Program-made: the position numbers and the translations under genes
Part shown: in pieces, positions 1 to 6,433 of the stretch
How the letters are laid out: each line of letters opens with the position of its first letter
How positions within the stretch are numbered: the first letter of the stretch is position 1
Assembly: GCA_949739465.1 (NCBI GenBank)
Contig: CATIYQ010000036.1
Span: 1-9,446, forward strand
Direction: 5' to 3'
DNA from: an uncultured Peptococcaceae bacterium
GTDB lineage: Bacteria > Bacillota > Dehalobacteriia > UBA4068 > JAAVYR01
Length of the DNA stretch: 9,446 nucleotides
Notes under the pieces: generated by a model
The model's input: only the letters and a program-made list of their open reading frames with translations
Told to the model about the DNA's origin: nothing
Databases searched by the model: none

Positions 1-13
1 CGGTGCTTGCCAT
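1..13 (-). CDS. start of the next gene downstream of era (cut by window edge)
   Basis: Reading the minus strand past the era stop codon (TAG at 28-26) there is an AGAGG ribosome binding site at 25-21, a 7-nt spacer and an ATG at 13-11, followed by codons for Ala-Ser-Thr before the window ends. The close spacing (12 nt between the era stop and this ATG) suggests translation as part of the same operon. In many Firmicutes the gene after era is recO (DNA repair), but four residues cannot identify a protein, so this is only a position-based possibility. Confidence 0.5.
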
Positions 14-25
14 TTGCCGACCTCT

Positions 26-919
26 CTATTTTCTGTTGTCAAAACCAAAATTCCGCAGACTGATTTCATTATCCCGCCAATCAGAACGTACTTTTACCCG
101 CAGTTCTAAGAAGACTTTTCCTTCTAATAAATCCTCAATATCTACTCTGGCCTTACTGCCAATGTCACGGAGCATTTGTCCCTTTTTACCGATAATAATG
201 CCCTTTTGGGAATCCCGCTCTACATAGATAACAGCCTCTACATAAAAGTTGCCGTTTGCCCGCTCCTGCACCGCCGTCACTTCTACCGCCACAGCGTGAG
301 GCACTTCTTCTCGAGTAAGATACAATACCTTCTCCCGAATCAGCTCCGCAATAATGGCCCGTTCCGGCTGGTCGGTCACCATATCTTCAGGATAATATTG
401 GGGACCTTCCGGCAGATATTCTTGGATAACAGCTAAAAGCCTATCCACATTAGTACCCTGAACGGCAGAAATAGGAATAATCTCCTGAAACTCCATTTTG
501 TCTTTGTACAAATCAATGATAGGCAAAATATCTTCCATAGAGAGCATATCAATTTTGTTAATCAACAAAAATACCGGGCATTTGCGGTCTTTAATTTGAT
601 TGATGATGAACTGCTCGCCGCTACCAAAGGTAGACGTGCCGTCAATGAGGTAAAGAATCACATCTACATCTTCCATGGCGGCAGTAGCCGCTCCCACCAT
701 GTATTCGCCCAGCTTATGTTTGGGCTTATGAATGCCTGGCGTGTCGGTGAAAACGATTTGCATGTCTTCCGTGGTATAAAGTCCTAAGATTTTCTGCCGC
801 GTGGTCTGCGGCTTATCGGAAGAAATAGCGATTTTCTGTTTTAAGATATAATTCATCAAAGATGATTTACCTACGTTTGGTCTGCCGATAATGCTGACAA
901 AGCCGGATTTGTACCCCAC
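26..919 (-). CDS. era: GTPase Era, 30S ribosomal subunit assembly factor
   Basis: Era binds GTP and the 3' end of 16S rRNA and helps mature the small ribosomal subunit in the cytoplasm at the inner face of the membrane. The 297-residue product has the usual family length (about 300) and all expected parts. These are the P-loop GRPNVGKS (12-19), the switch I Thr pair in KPQTTRQ (36-42), DTPG (59-62), NKID (121-124) and the SA of G5 (151-152). They are followed by a C-terminal KH RNA-binding domain with the GIIIGKKGQMLRDIG loop (240-254). The start is a GTG at 919-917, placed by GAGGG seven bases upstream and by the Era-like N-terminus (GFVSIIGRPNVGKS). It follows ybeY after 42 bp with no dgkA or cdd between them, so it is probably cotranscribed with phoH, pgpH and ybeY. 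Nothing in the protein looks degenerate. Confidence 0.97.
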   Translation of the reverse strand: MGYKSGFVSIIGRPNVGKSSLMNYILKQKIAISSDKPQTTRQKILGLYTTEDMQIVFTDTPGIHKPKHKLGEYMVGAATAAMEDVDVILYLIDGTSTFGSGEQFIINQIKDRKCPVFLLINKIDMLSMEDILPIIDLYKDKMEFQEIIPISAVQGTNVDRLLAVIQEYLPEGPQYYPEDMVTDQPERAIIAELIREKVLYLTREEVPHAVAVEVTAVQERANGNFYVEAVIYVERDSQKGIIIGKKGQMLRDIGSKARVDIEDLLEGKVFLELRVKVRSDWRDNEISLRNFGFDNRK

Positions 920-961
920 AATATTTCCCTCTCTTATCTCTTATTTTACGCGCTGTTTCAC

Positions 962-1450
962 TTATCGTGTAAAGCCCAGAGCAGCAAGAGCCGCTTCCTG
1001 TTTGCCTATCATCACGGTTTCCTCTTCCGGCGTCTGATGGTCGTACCCCAAAAGGTGCAGCAAGCCGTGACTAAACAAAAACAACACTTCCCGCTCCTTG
1101 CTGTGTCCGTATTCTTCGCTTTGGGCGTCAGATTTTTCCGTGGAAATGATAATGTCCCCTAACAAATGCTTGTCCTCGCCTGCGACCGGCGCGATAAAAT
1201 CCGCCTCGTCTATCGTCTCGTCCATAGCAAAGGACAGCACGTCCGTCGGTCGGTCAATGCCGCGATAGGCTTTGTTCATTTCATGGATTTCCTCATTGTT
1301 GGTAAAATAAAGACTGATTTCGATTTTCTCGATTTCTTCTTGGCTGTATGCTTCCTGCTCAAGAATTTTTGCTGCGGTTTTGTAATAATTCGCTTCCATT
1401 GTCGCCGAGGAGTGCCACGTCTCCTCCAGGCTGTCCATTAGAATTTCCAC
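962..1450 (-). CDS. ybeY: endoribonuclease YbeY (rRNA maturation factor)
   Basis: YbeY is a zinc-dependent single-strand endoribonuclease needed for 16S rRNA 3'-end processing and ribosome quality control. The 162-residue product carries the signature HGLLHLLGYDH near its end, with the three zinc-ligand histidines at 128, 132 and 138. The conserved core YRGIDRPTDVLSFAMDE (62-78) is also present. I choose the GTG at 1450-1448 as start: the protein then begins MEILMDSLEE, as family members do, and AAAGGA lies 12 nt upstream. An in-frame ATG at 1438 is possible but would remove the conserved first strand. An upstream in-frame ATG at 1546 gives an N-terminus unlike the family. With the GTG start the gene overlaps the 3' end of pgpH by 92 nt in another frame, which implies coupled translation. 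PhoH, a known YbeY partner in other bacteria, is encoded two genes upstream. Confidence 0.95.
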   Translation of the reverse strand: MEILMDSLEETWHSSATMEANYYKTAAKILEQEAYSQEEIEKIEISLYFTNNEEIHEMNKAYRGIDRPTDVLSFAMDETIDEADFIAPVAGEDKHLLGDIIISTEKSDAQSEEYGHSKEREVLFLFSHGLLHLLGYDHQTPEEETVMIGKQEAALAALGFTR

Positions 1451-3578
1451 TTTTTTCTTTGTTCCTTTCCATTTCCTTAATGCGTTTGGCATAGTCGATA
1501 CGTTGATGTTGGCTGCCTGCCAGCACCAGAGTAAATGTTTCGGCAATCACGTCCAAATCTTTAAAGGTCAAATCACATTCTTCCAGCTGTCCATTGTTGA
1601 GCTTACTCTTAATGACTTCGCGGATTTTCCCTTCCACCTGTCCCTTAGTAGGTCCTTTTAAGGATTGGACCGCTGCTTGGACGCTGTCCGCCAGCATAAC
1701 AATGGCAGCCTCCTTCATCTGTGGTTTAGGACCGGGATAGCAGAAATCGCTCTTCTTCACTTCTTCTCCTTCTTCTGCGCTTTCCAACGCTTTGTTATAG
1801 AAGAAAGAGGCAAGGTCCGTGCCGTGGTGCTGCTCTAAAATATTAATAATCTCTTTGGGAAAGCTCCGCTCTCTAAGCATATCCGCGCCGTCTTTCACAT
1901 GAGAAACCAGAATCAACGTACTCAAAGTCGGCAATAATTTATCGTGAGGATTTTCCCCGCCCTCCTGGTTTTCAATAAAGAAAGAAGGACGCTTTAACTT
2001 CCCTACATCGTGATAATAAGAGGCTACCCGCGCCAGGAGCGGGTCTGCACCGATAGCGTCCGCCGCCGCTTCCGCTAAGTTCCCCACTAAAATACAATGA
2101 TGATAGGTCCCCGGCGCTTCAATCATGAGTTGTTTCAAAAGAGGGTGATTGGCATTGGAAAGCTCGATGAGTTTCCCCACTGTAGTGATGCGGAACGCCC
2201 GTTCAAAGAAAGGCAACGCCCCGGTCATAAAAATAGAAGAAATTACACCGTTGATGATACCAAACAACACACCGAAACCAATCAGCACATAGCTTTGGTC
2301 GTTCATCAATCCTAACGCCGCAATAATCACCGCATTAGATAAGCCTACATAGAAACTGGAGCCTACAAACTGACTACGGGAATTAACACTGCTTACCTGA
2401 TAAATACCGACCATACCGCCAACAATAGCAACAATGCCGCAATAAGGCTGTCCGCTTAAAATCAGCGTCATAAAAATCCCCATAATGGCAGTGATGAAAA
2501 TGGCAATATCGCTATTGATTAAAGCGGCGATTAACATGGAAAACGCCGCTACCGGCACTAAATAACCGCTGACGGAAGAAATATCCATTTGGTCGGAAAT
2601 ACTAAGCCAGCTACTAATTTTAATCACCAATAAGAACAGGGTAAAGAGAATCCCCAAAATAATCATATTGGCTTCTCGGCGTACAATATGCTTTTTCTTA
2701 TAGACATAAAGAATAATCAAAAGATAGGTGCAAGCCACCAAGAGGAAAACGCCTACATATGTAATAAATGGAGACTTACTGCTTTGCAGCCCCAAATATT
2801 GCATGGTTTCCACTTCTTCAGCGGTGACAATACTGCCTTTGCTGAGAATTTTTTCCCCCGGTTTTACAGAAATGACCACCGGTTTCACGTCAGCCGTTAC
2901 CTTTTCGATTTCCTCCATAGTCGCCATAGCGTCATACACCAAGTTAGGCTGGAAATCCACTACCCCTACCAAGCCGTTTAAGAGAGATTTTTCCTGATAG
3001 GTAAAAGAAGAACCGGCAATATCCTTACTCACATTAGCTAGGGCGCTGTCGATTTGTTCCTCGGTCACGCCGTCTTCTATGGCGGAACGAACAGAGATAC
3101 GCAGGAACGTTTGCAGCCGCTCCAAATCTCGGTCAGAAAAAGACAAAGCAGATACGGCAAGCTCTTGCTTCCGCTGGTCAATAAAGAGACTTTTTACCGC
3201 TGCTTCTTTTGCCTCTTCTTCCGTTAACGTTTCATCTCTGACCACAGAGATGATTCCGGTAAAAAATTGGTCGATTTCATTTAAAATCGCATTATCCACC
3301 GCTTGGTCGCGGAAGAATTTCTGTCCCACGGTAGTCGCCGCTTTATTCTTGGCTTCTTGCGTACGAATATCACTGACAAACTGAGTAACTGCACCATTAT
3401 AGAAAACATCGTTCTGAGCAACATCTCCTACTTTTACCGACACTTGCGTGGGATAAAAACCGATTGAGAGAATCACCGTGCCGATGATAATACAAAAGAG
3501 CCACCACATAACGGCGCGTACCACTTTATTTTTGGATATATTTTCTTTGGGCATTTCCAAACGAAATCCTTTAGCCAT
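1359..3578 (-). CDS. pgpH: 7TM-HD family cyclic-di-AMP phosphodiesterase PgpH (YqfF)
   Basis: This membrane protein belongs to the 7TMR-HD family whose characterised members hydrolyse c-di-AMP to pApA. In order it has one membrane segment (about 22-42), a large extracytoplasmic domain (about 43-270), a hydrophobic block with several membrane helices (about 271-455) and a cytoplasmic HD domain (about 480-690). Metal-ligand motifs are GTYHHC (490-495, His 493/494), YYHDVGK (521-527, His523-Asp524), SHVKDG (559-564) and EQHHGT (582-587). AGGAGG stands 4 nt before the ATG. The 739 residues slightly exceed the roughly 710 typical of Bacillus YqfF. The excess is a polar Gly/Asn/Ser tail from about residue 707, of which residues 710-739 are encoded inside the ybeY overlap. 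The gene starts 26 bp after phoH and is likely in the same operon. A c-di-AMP role is inferred from family membership and intact HD residues. Confidence 0.94.
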   Translation of the reverse strand: MAKGFRLEMPKENISKNKVVRAVMWWLFCIIIGTVILSIGFYPTQVSVKVGDVAQNDVFYNGAVTQFVSDIRTQEAKNKAATTVGQKFFRDQAVDNAILNEIDQFFTGIISVVRDETLTEEEAKEAAVKSLFIDQRKQELAVSALSFSDRDLERLQTFLRISVRSAIEDGVTEEQIDSALANVSKDIAGSSFTYQEKSLLNGLVGVVDFQPNLVYDAMATMEEIEKVTADVKPVVISVKPGEKILSKGSIVTAEEVETMQYLGLQSSKSPFITYVGVFLLVACTYLLIILYVYKKKHIVRREANMIILGILFTLFLLVIKISSWLSISDQMDISSVSGYLVPVAAFSMLIAALINSDIAIFITAIMGIFMTLILSGQPYCGIVAIVGGMVGIYQVSSVNSRSQFVGSSFYVGLSNAVIIAALGLMNDQSYVLIGFGVLFGIINGVISSIFMTGALPFFERAFRITTVGKLIELSNANHPLLKQLMIEAPGTYHHCILVGNLAEAAADAIGADPLLARVASYYHDVGKLKRPSFFIENQEGGENPHDKLLPTLSTLILVSHVKDGADMLRERSFPKEIINILEQHHGTDLASFFYNKALESAEEGEEVKKSDFCYPGPKPQMKEAAIVMLADSVQAAVQSLKGPTKGQVEGKIREVIKSKLNNGQLEECDLTFKDLDVIAETFTLVLAGSQHQRIDYAKRIKEMERNKEKSGNSNGQPGGDVALLGDNGSELLQNRSKNS

Positions 3579-3604
3579 AAAGCCTCCTAAATAACCAATT
3601 GCAT

Positions 3605-4558
3605 TTATTCCTTTTCATAAGCGGCAATGATTTTTTCCACCAGCGGATGCCGCACCACATCTACTTTGGTCAGATAAGAAAAGGCAATGCCGGGAATATT
3701 TTTCAGTTTTTGCGCCGCTTCCGCCAGCCCCGAAAAGTCTCCTTTGGGCAAATCTATCTGGGTCACGTCCCCGGTTATCACTGCTTTAGAACCCATGCCA
3801 AGACGAGTTAGAAACATTTTCATCTGAGGAGAAGTTGTGTTTTGAGCTTCATCCAAAATGATAAAAGCATCCTCCAATGTCCGTCCTCGCATATAAGCAA
3901 GAGGCACCACCTCTACGATGTTCCGCTCCATGTATTTTCTCGCCACATCATAGCCTAAAATATCATCTAATCCATCATACACAGGACGAAGATATGGATT
4001 GACCTTTTCCTGCAAATCCCCAGGCAGAAAACCTAATTTTTCTCCCGCTTCTACTGCAGGACGAGCCAGAACGATACGCCGCACTTCTTTATTTTTTAAC
4101 GCCTGTACCGCCATGACCACCGCCAGATAAGTCTTCCCAGTGCCGGCAGGACCGATGCAAAATGTTAAATCGTTCTTACGAATTTTCTCCAGATAGTCAT
4201 ATTGCCCCACAGTTTTTGCCCGCACCTGCTTGCCCTTAGCGGTGATTAAAATGGATTTGCTCAGCTTATCGGCGATTTTTTCTTCTGCTTCCACATTCAT
4301 TTTCAGTCCATAAGCTACGGTAGCGGAGGTAATTTCTCCGCCCTTCTCCGCAATTTCCGCCAGATACAAAAGAACTTGCTTGCATTTGGCAACGTTTGCC
4401 GCCTCGCCGATGAGGGTAGCTTCTCCGCCTCTCACAACGATTTTCACAGCAAGCTCTTTTTCCAGATAACGGATATGGGTATCCTGCTCTCCCAAGACCT
4501 CCGCAGCTTGTCCATTTTCACTTAAAACAATTTTTTCTTCCACTGCCATTGATTCCAA
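3605..4558 (-). CDS. phoH: PhoH-family ATPase (YbeZ type)
   Basis: PhoH/YbeZ proteins are cytoplasmic P-loop ATPases linked to RNA metabolism; YbeZ works with the endonuclease YbeY, encoded two genes downstream here. Numbered from the TTG at 4558 the product is 317 residues. A KH-like N-terminal part (about 1-100) precedes the ATPase core with Walker A GPAGTGKT (136-143), the RIVLARPAVEAGEKLGFLPG segment (161-180), Walker B FIILDEAQN (232-240) and the ITGD sensor motif (261-264). Start choice is uncertain. GGAGG (4568-4564) is 5 nt before TTG 4558 and 14 nt before ATG 4549. An in-frame TTG at 4570 overlaps the ribosome binding site and is unlikely. I prefer 4558; using 4549 would drop three residues and leave the function unchanged. 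A probable vegetative promoter lies about 60 bp upstream, making phoH the first gene of the phoH-pgpH-ybeY-era unit. Confidence 0.95.
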   Translation of the reverse strand: MESMAVEEKIVLSENGQAAEVLGEQDTHIRYLEKELAVKIVVRGGEATLIGEAANVAKCKQVLLYLAEIAEKGGEITSATVAYGLKMNVEAEEKIADKLSKSILITAKGKQVRAKTVGQYDYLEKIRKNDLTFCIGPAGTGKTYLAVVMAVQALKNKEVRRIVLARPAVEAGEKLGFLPGDLQEKVNPYLRPVYDGLDDILGYDVARKYMERNIVEVVPLAYMRGRTLEDAFIILDEAQNTTSPQMKMFLTRLGMGSKAVITGDVTQIDLPKGDFSGLAEAAQKLKNIPGIAFSYLTKVDVVRHPLVEKIIAAYEKE

Positions 4559-4563
4559 CAAAA

Positions 4564-4568
4564 CCTCC
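4564..4568 (-). promoter_or_regulatory. ribosome binding site deciding the phoH start
   Basis: The minus strand reads GGAGG here, five bases before an in-frame TTG (4558) and fourteen before an in-frame ATG (4549). Normal Shine-Dalgarno spacing favours the TTG. The site also sits inside codons 1-3 of the longer reading that begins with TTG at 4570, which argues against that longest start. Confidence 0.6.
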
Positions 4569-4614
4569 AATAATCACGGTTTATCTCAAATGATTTCTTC
4601 CTGTTCTGTCATAT

Positions 4615-4646
4615 AGTATACCACAAAATTTACAGTTTTATGGCAA
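4615..4646 (-). promoter_or_regulatory. probable sigma-A promoter with extended -10, upstream of phoH
   Basis: In the 173-bp gap between yqfD and phoH the minus strand reads TGGTATACT (4623-4615). This is an extended -10: a TG one base before TATACT, which matches TATAAT at 5 of 6. A TTGCCA (4646-4641, 5 of 6 to TTGACA) lies upstream, but its 20-nt spacer is longer than the ideal 17. The extended -10 may therefore carry most of the activity. Transcription would start near 4608 and leave a leader of about 50 nt before phoH. It would supply the housekeeping genes phoH, pgpH, ybeY and era independently of the sporulation pair upstream. This is read by eye from consensus matching. Confidence 0.55.
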
Positions 4647-4731
4647 ATCCTTTGCAAAAGCCAATAACAATCAGAAAAAGCGGGAATAAAAAGGTATCTT
4701 ATAGAATTCTAGCTTTCCCTGAAAAACCCTT

Positions 4732-5988
4732 TTATTCCTTTTTCCCCGCCGTCTCTTCCTCCATAGGAATAGGCTCCAGCTGTATCTGGTCCTCAGGGGG
4801 CAGAGGAACAAATACGCCGATATCCTCCTGTACCTCCAATGTTACCTGGGCTTGATACAAATCGGGACCGCGGCTGATAATACGTACATACTCATTTAAA
4901 ATCTCTCCTTGAGCAGGGACTTTTTTTCGAGCTTCCATTTTCCCCCGAGCAACGGCTTCCGCTAAGGCGTCGTCACTGCTGCGTTCTGTAACAACAGCCT
5001 CCTCCTGGGCAAAATCAGTTATCACGCCGCTGACAGGCAGCTGCCATTGCTGCCAAATCACCAGAGGAACAACGGTATCCTCTCTGTGACAAATTTCATA
5101 GGGGGACTCTTTTTTCCCCCACAACAAAAGGGATTTTCCTTGCCCATTGCGAAGAGCAAAACTGCTGGTTTCCTCTCCTGTCAAACGATAACCGGTCTCC
5201 ACTCTGCTACATTCGCCAAACCCTTGATACCACACTCTGGCTTGAATAATAGCATCCGCCGCCAAACGCTGCTGTCCGTTGTTCCCCCAGACAAGAGGCT
5301 GACCGGATATAACAGTGCTGCCTTTTTCCACAGCAGCCGTGCCGCGCCGCACCAGAATATAATCCACCAAGCCGTCTTTTCCTGCCAATATGTTGCCAAA
5401 GAGCAAATCACTTTCCTCTTGGTTTGCTAATTTCCGTTCTACCACACTGATAATAACCTTACCTCGTTCGCTGCGAATCCCCACCCAGGAAAGGGCAGAC
5501 TGTCCCCTTAAAATATGTTCTTCCGCGCTGTGAAAATCCATAAACCAGGTAGAACGGTAAGGCTTAATGCCGCTTTCTTCCGCTAAAGCAATCACATCTT
5601 CAAAACGAACGGTAGTCAACGGTTCGGGGCTTTCCACTTCTACCCGTAAGGGAACAAAAGATGCAAGATAAACCAAAACAGCAAAAACAAAGGTACCTGC
5701 CACCAATGCCTGCCGCCGTTTCATCCGTAAGAGAAAAAGGGGGAGTCCGCTTTTACCGGAAATGCGAAAACGACATTTGCTCCTGCGGGCAATATGACGC
5801 AATTTACCCAGGCTATACCAAGGAACTTTCGCTGAAACCAATACTTCATTTCGCCAGCAAATTTCAGAAATTTCCATTTGCTCCTGCATAACCAAATTAA
5901 GAAATTTCTCCACACCATTGCCCTGAATATAAATGGTAACGCTGCCGTTAAACCACTGATAAAACTTTTTTTGACGAGAATATTTCAT
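4732..5988 (-). CDS. yqfD: sporulation protein YqfD
   Basis: YqfD is a membrane-associated protein of the mother-cell sporulation programme in Bacillus and Clostridium; its biochemical role is not established. The 418-residue product has a positively charged N-terminal domain (1-92), one clear membrane helix (about 94-113, followed by VPLRVEVESPEPL) and a large domain on the far side. That domain contains IKPYRSTWFMDF (141-152) and LSWVGIRSERGKVIISVVER (166-185), which resemble the family. The C-terminal tail is acidic and Pro/Glu-rich (about 393-418). The length is close to the usual 390-400. The start ATG is 9 bp after the yqfC stop with a GGGGGCGG ribosome binding site between, so yqfC and yqfD are translated as a pair. 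The 173 bp after its stop hold AT-rich sequence, a 10-bp palindrome TAGAATTCTA (4703-4712) and the phoH promoter. Confidence 0.92.
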   Translation of the reverse strand: MKYSRQKKFYQWFNGSVTIYIQGNGVEKFLNLVMQEQMEISEICWRNEVLVSAKVPWYSLGKLRHIARRSKCRFRISGKSGLPLFLLRMKRRQALVAGTFVFAVLVYLASFVPLRVEVESPEPLTTVRFEDVIALAEESGIKPYRSTWFMDFHSAEEHILRGQSALSWVGIRSERGKVIISVVERKLANQEESDLLFGNILAGKDGLVDYILVRRGTAAVEKGSTVISGQPLVWGNNGQQRLAADAIIQARVWYQGFGECSRVETGYRLTGEETSSFALRNGQGKSLLLWGKKESPYEICHREDTVVPLVIWQQWQLPVSGVITDFAQEEAVVTERSSDDALAEAVARGKMEARKKVPAQGEILNEYVRIISRGPDLYQAQVTLEVQEDIGVFVPLPPEDQIQLEPIPMEEETAGKKE

Positions 5989-5997
5989 TGCCGCCCC

Positions 5998-6303
5998 CTA
6001 CAATCCTGTTTCTAAATTTAATCCTTTGATTTCCCCTTCAATGACCAATTCTTCTCGGCTCATGGTCTGGAGCATCAGTCCGCTGCCGGTGATTTCCACC
6101 CAACCGCCGCCGATTTTAATACGAATGCGATGTAAATCATAGTCAATGATACCTTTATGGTTTTCCACCACCAGACAATAATTCCCCGTCATGGTGATTT
6201 TGGGAATATCCAAACCCACTTCAGCAGGGATTTCCAGCGCGCTGACCATTGCCCGCCGCAAAGCGTTCCTTTTTTTTGCCAAAGCGTTTTTTTTCTTATC
6301 CAT
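5998..6303 (-). CDS. yqfC: sporulation protein YqfC (YabP/YqfC family)
   Basis: This is a 101-residue small protein of the YabP/YqfC family, members of which are made in the mother cell during sporulation; the molecular function is unknown. Family features visible are a basic N-terminus (DKKKNALAKKRNALRR), then EIPAEVGLDIPKITMTGNYC (24-43), ENHKGIIDYDLHRIRIKIG (47-65) and VEITGSGLMLQTMSREELVI (69-88). The ATG at 6303 follows AGGAGGGG with six bases between. It is the first gene after the hairpin terminator and after a sigma-E-like promoter, and it is followed 9 bp later by yqfD, so it likely heads a two-gene sporulation operon. Confidence 0.92.
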   Translation of the reverse strand: MDKKKNALAKKRNALRRAMVSALEIPAEVGLDIPKITMTGNYCLVVENHKGIIDYDLHRIRIKIGGGWVEITGSGLMLQTMSREELVIEGEIKGLNLETGL

Positions 6304-6332
6304 TCCATACCCCTCCTCTTATGGGTATTATC

Positions 6333-6361
6333 AGTTTATGAAAGATGACGGGAGAATATGT
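6333..6361 (-). promoter_or_regulatory. sigma-E-like sporulation promoter upstream of yqfC
   Basis: On the minus strand ACATATT (6361-6355) is followed after 14 nt by CATAAACT (6340-6333). The Bacillus sigma-E consensus is roughly KMATATT, 14-15 nt, CATACAHT. The match is 6 of 7 at -35 and 7 of 8 at -10, with ideal spacing. The start would fall near 6326, giving a leader of about 22 nt with AGGAGGGG before the yqfC ATG. In Bacillus subtilis the yqfC-yqfD genes are known as sigma-E regulated, which fits. A GATAAT hexamer (6334-6329) could instead be a sigma-A -10, but no good -35 precedes it at 17 nt. Confidence 0.65.
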
Positions 6362-6374
6362 TAAAGCCCAAATA

Positions 6375-6409
6375 AAAAGAAACACTGAACCCATTTCAGT
6401 GTTTCTTTT
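6375..6409 (-). terminator. intrinsic terminator between the floA block and yqfC
   Basis: A perfect 15-bp inverted repeat, arms 6375-6389 and 6395-6409 with a 5-nt loop, gives on the minus strand AAAAGAAACACTGAA, loop ATGGG, then the complementary arm ending TTTCTTTT and continuing TATTT. It lies 25 bp after the stop of the small hypothetical gene and 14 bp before the sigma-E-like -35. It therefore ends the nfeD-floA transcript and insulates yqfC. The A-rich outer arm means it could also work on the plus strand, although no plus-strand gene is present in the window. Confidence 0.88.
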
Positions 6410-6433
6410 ATCTGCTTATTTTATATCGTCATC

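Noticed and set aside
1451..1546. Longer ybeY starting at the ATG 1546
   Set aside because: The extra 32 residues do not resemble YbeY and lie in the conserved part of pgpH. The GTG at 1450 gives a family-like N-terminus.
4703..4712. TAGAATTCTA palindrome after yqfD as a terminator or operator
   Set aside because: A ten-base palindrome without a loop makes a poor hairpin, and the surrounding arms pair only weakly. A weak terminator using the following CCTTTTTATT cannot be excluded but is not supported.
5047..5430. A 127-codon open frame on the plus strand inside yqfD
   Set aside because: It lies wholly opposite a well-supported gene, has no convincing ribosome binding site or family resemblance, and its composition is what the complement of yqfD codons would give.
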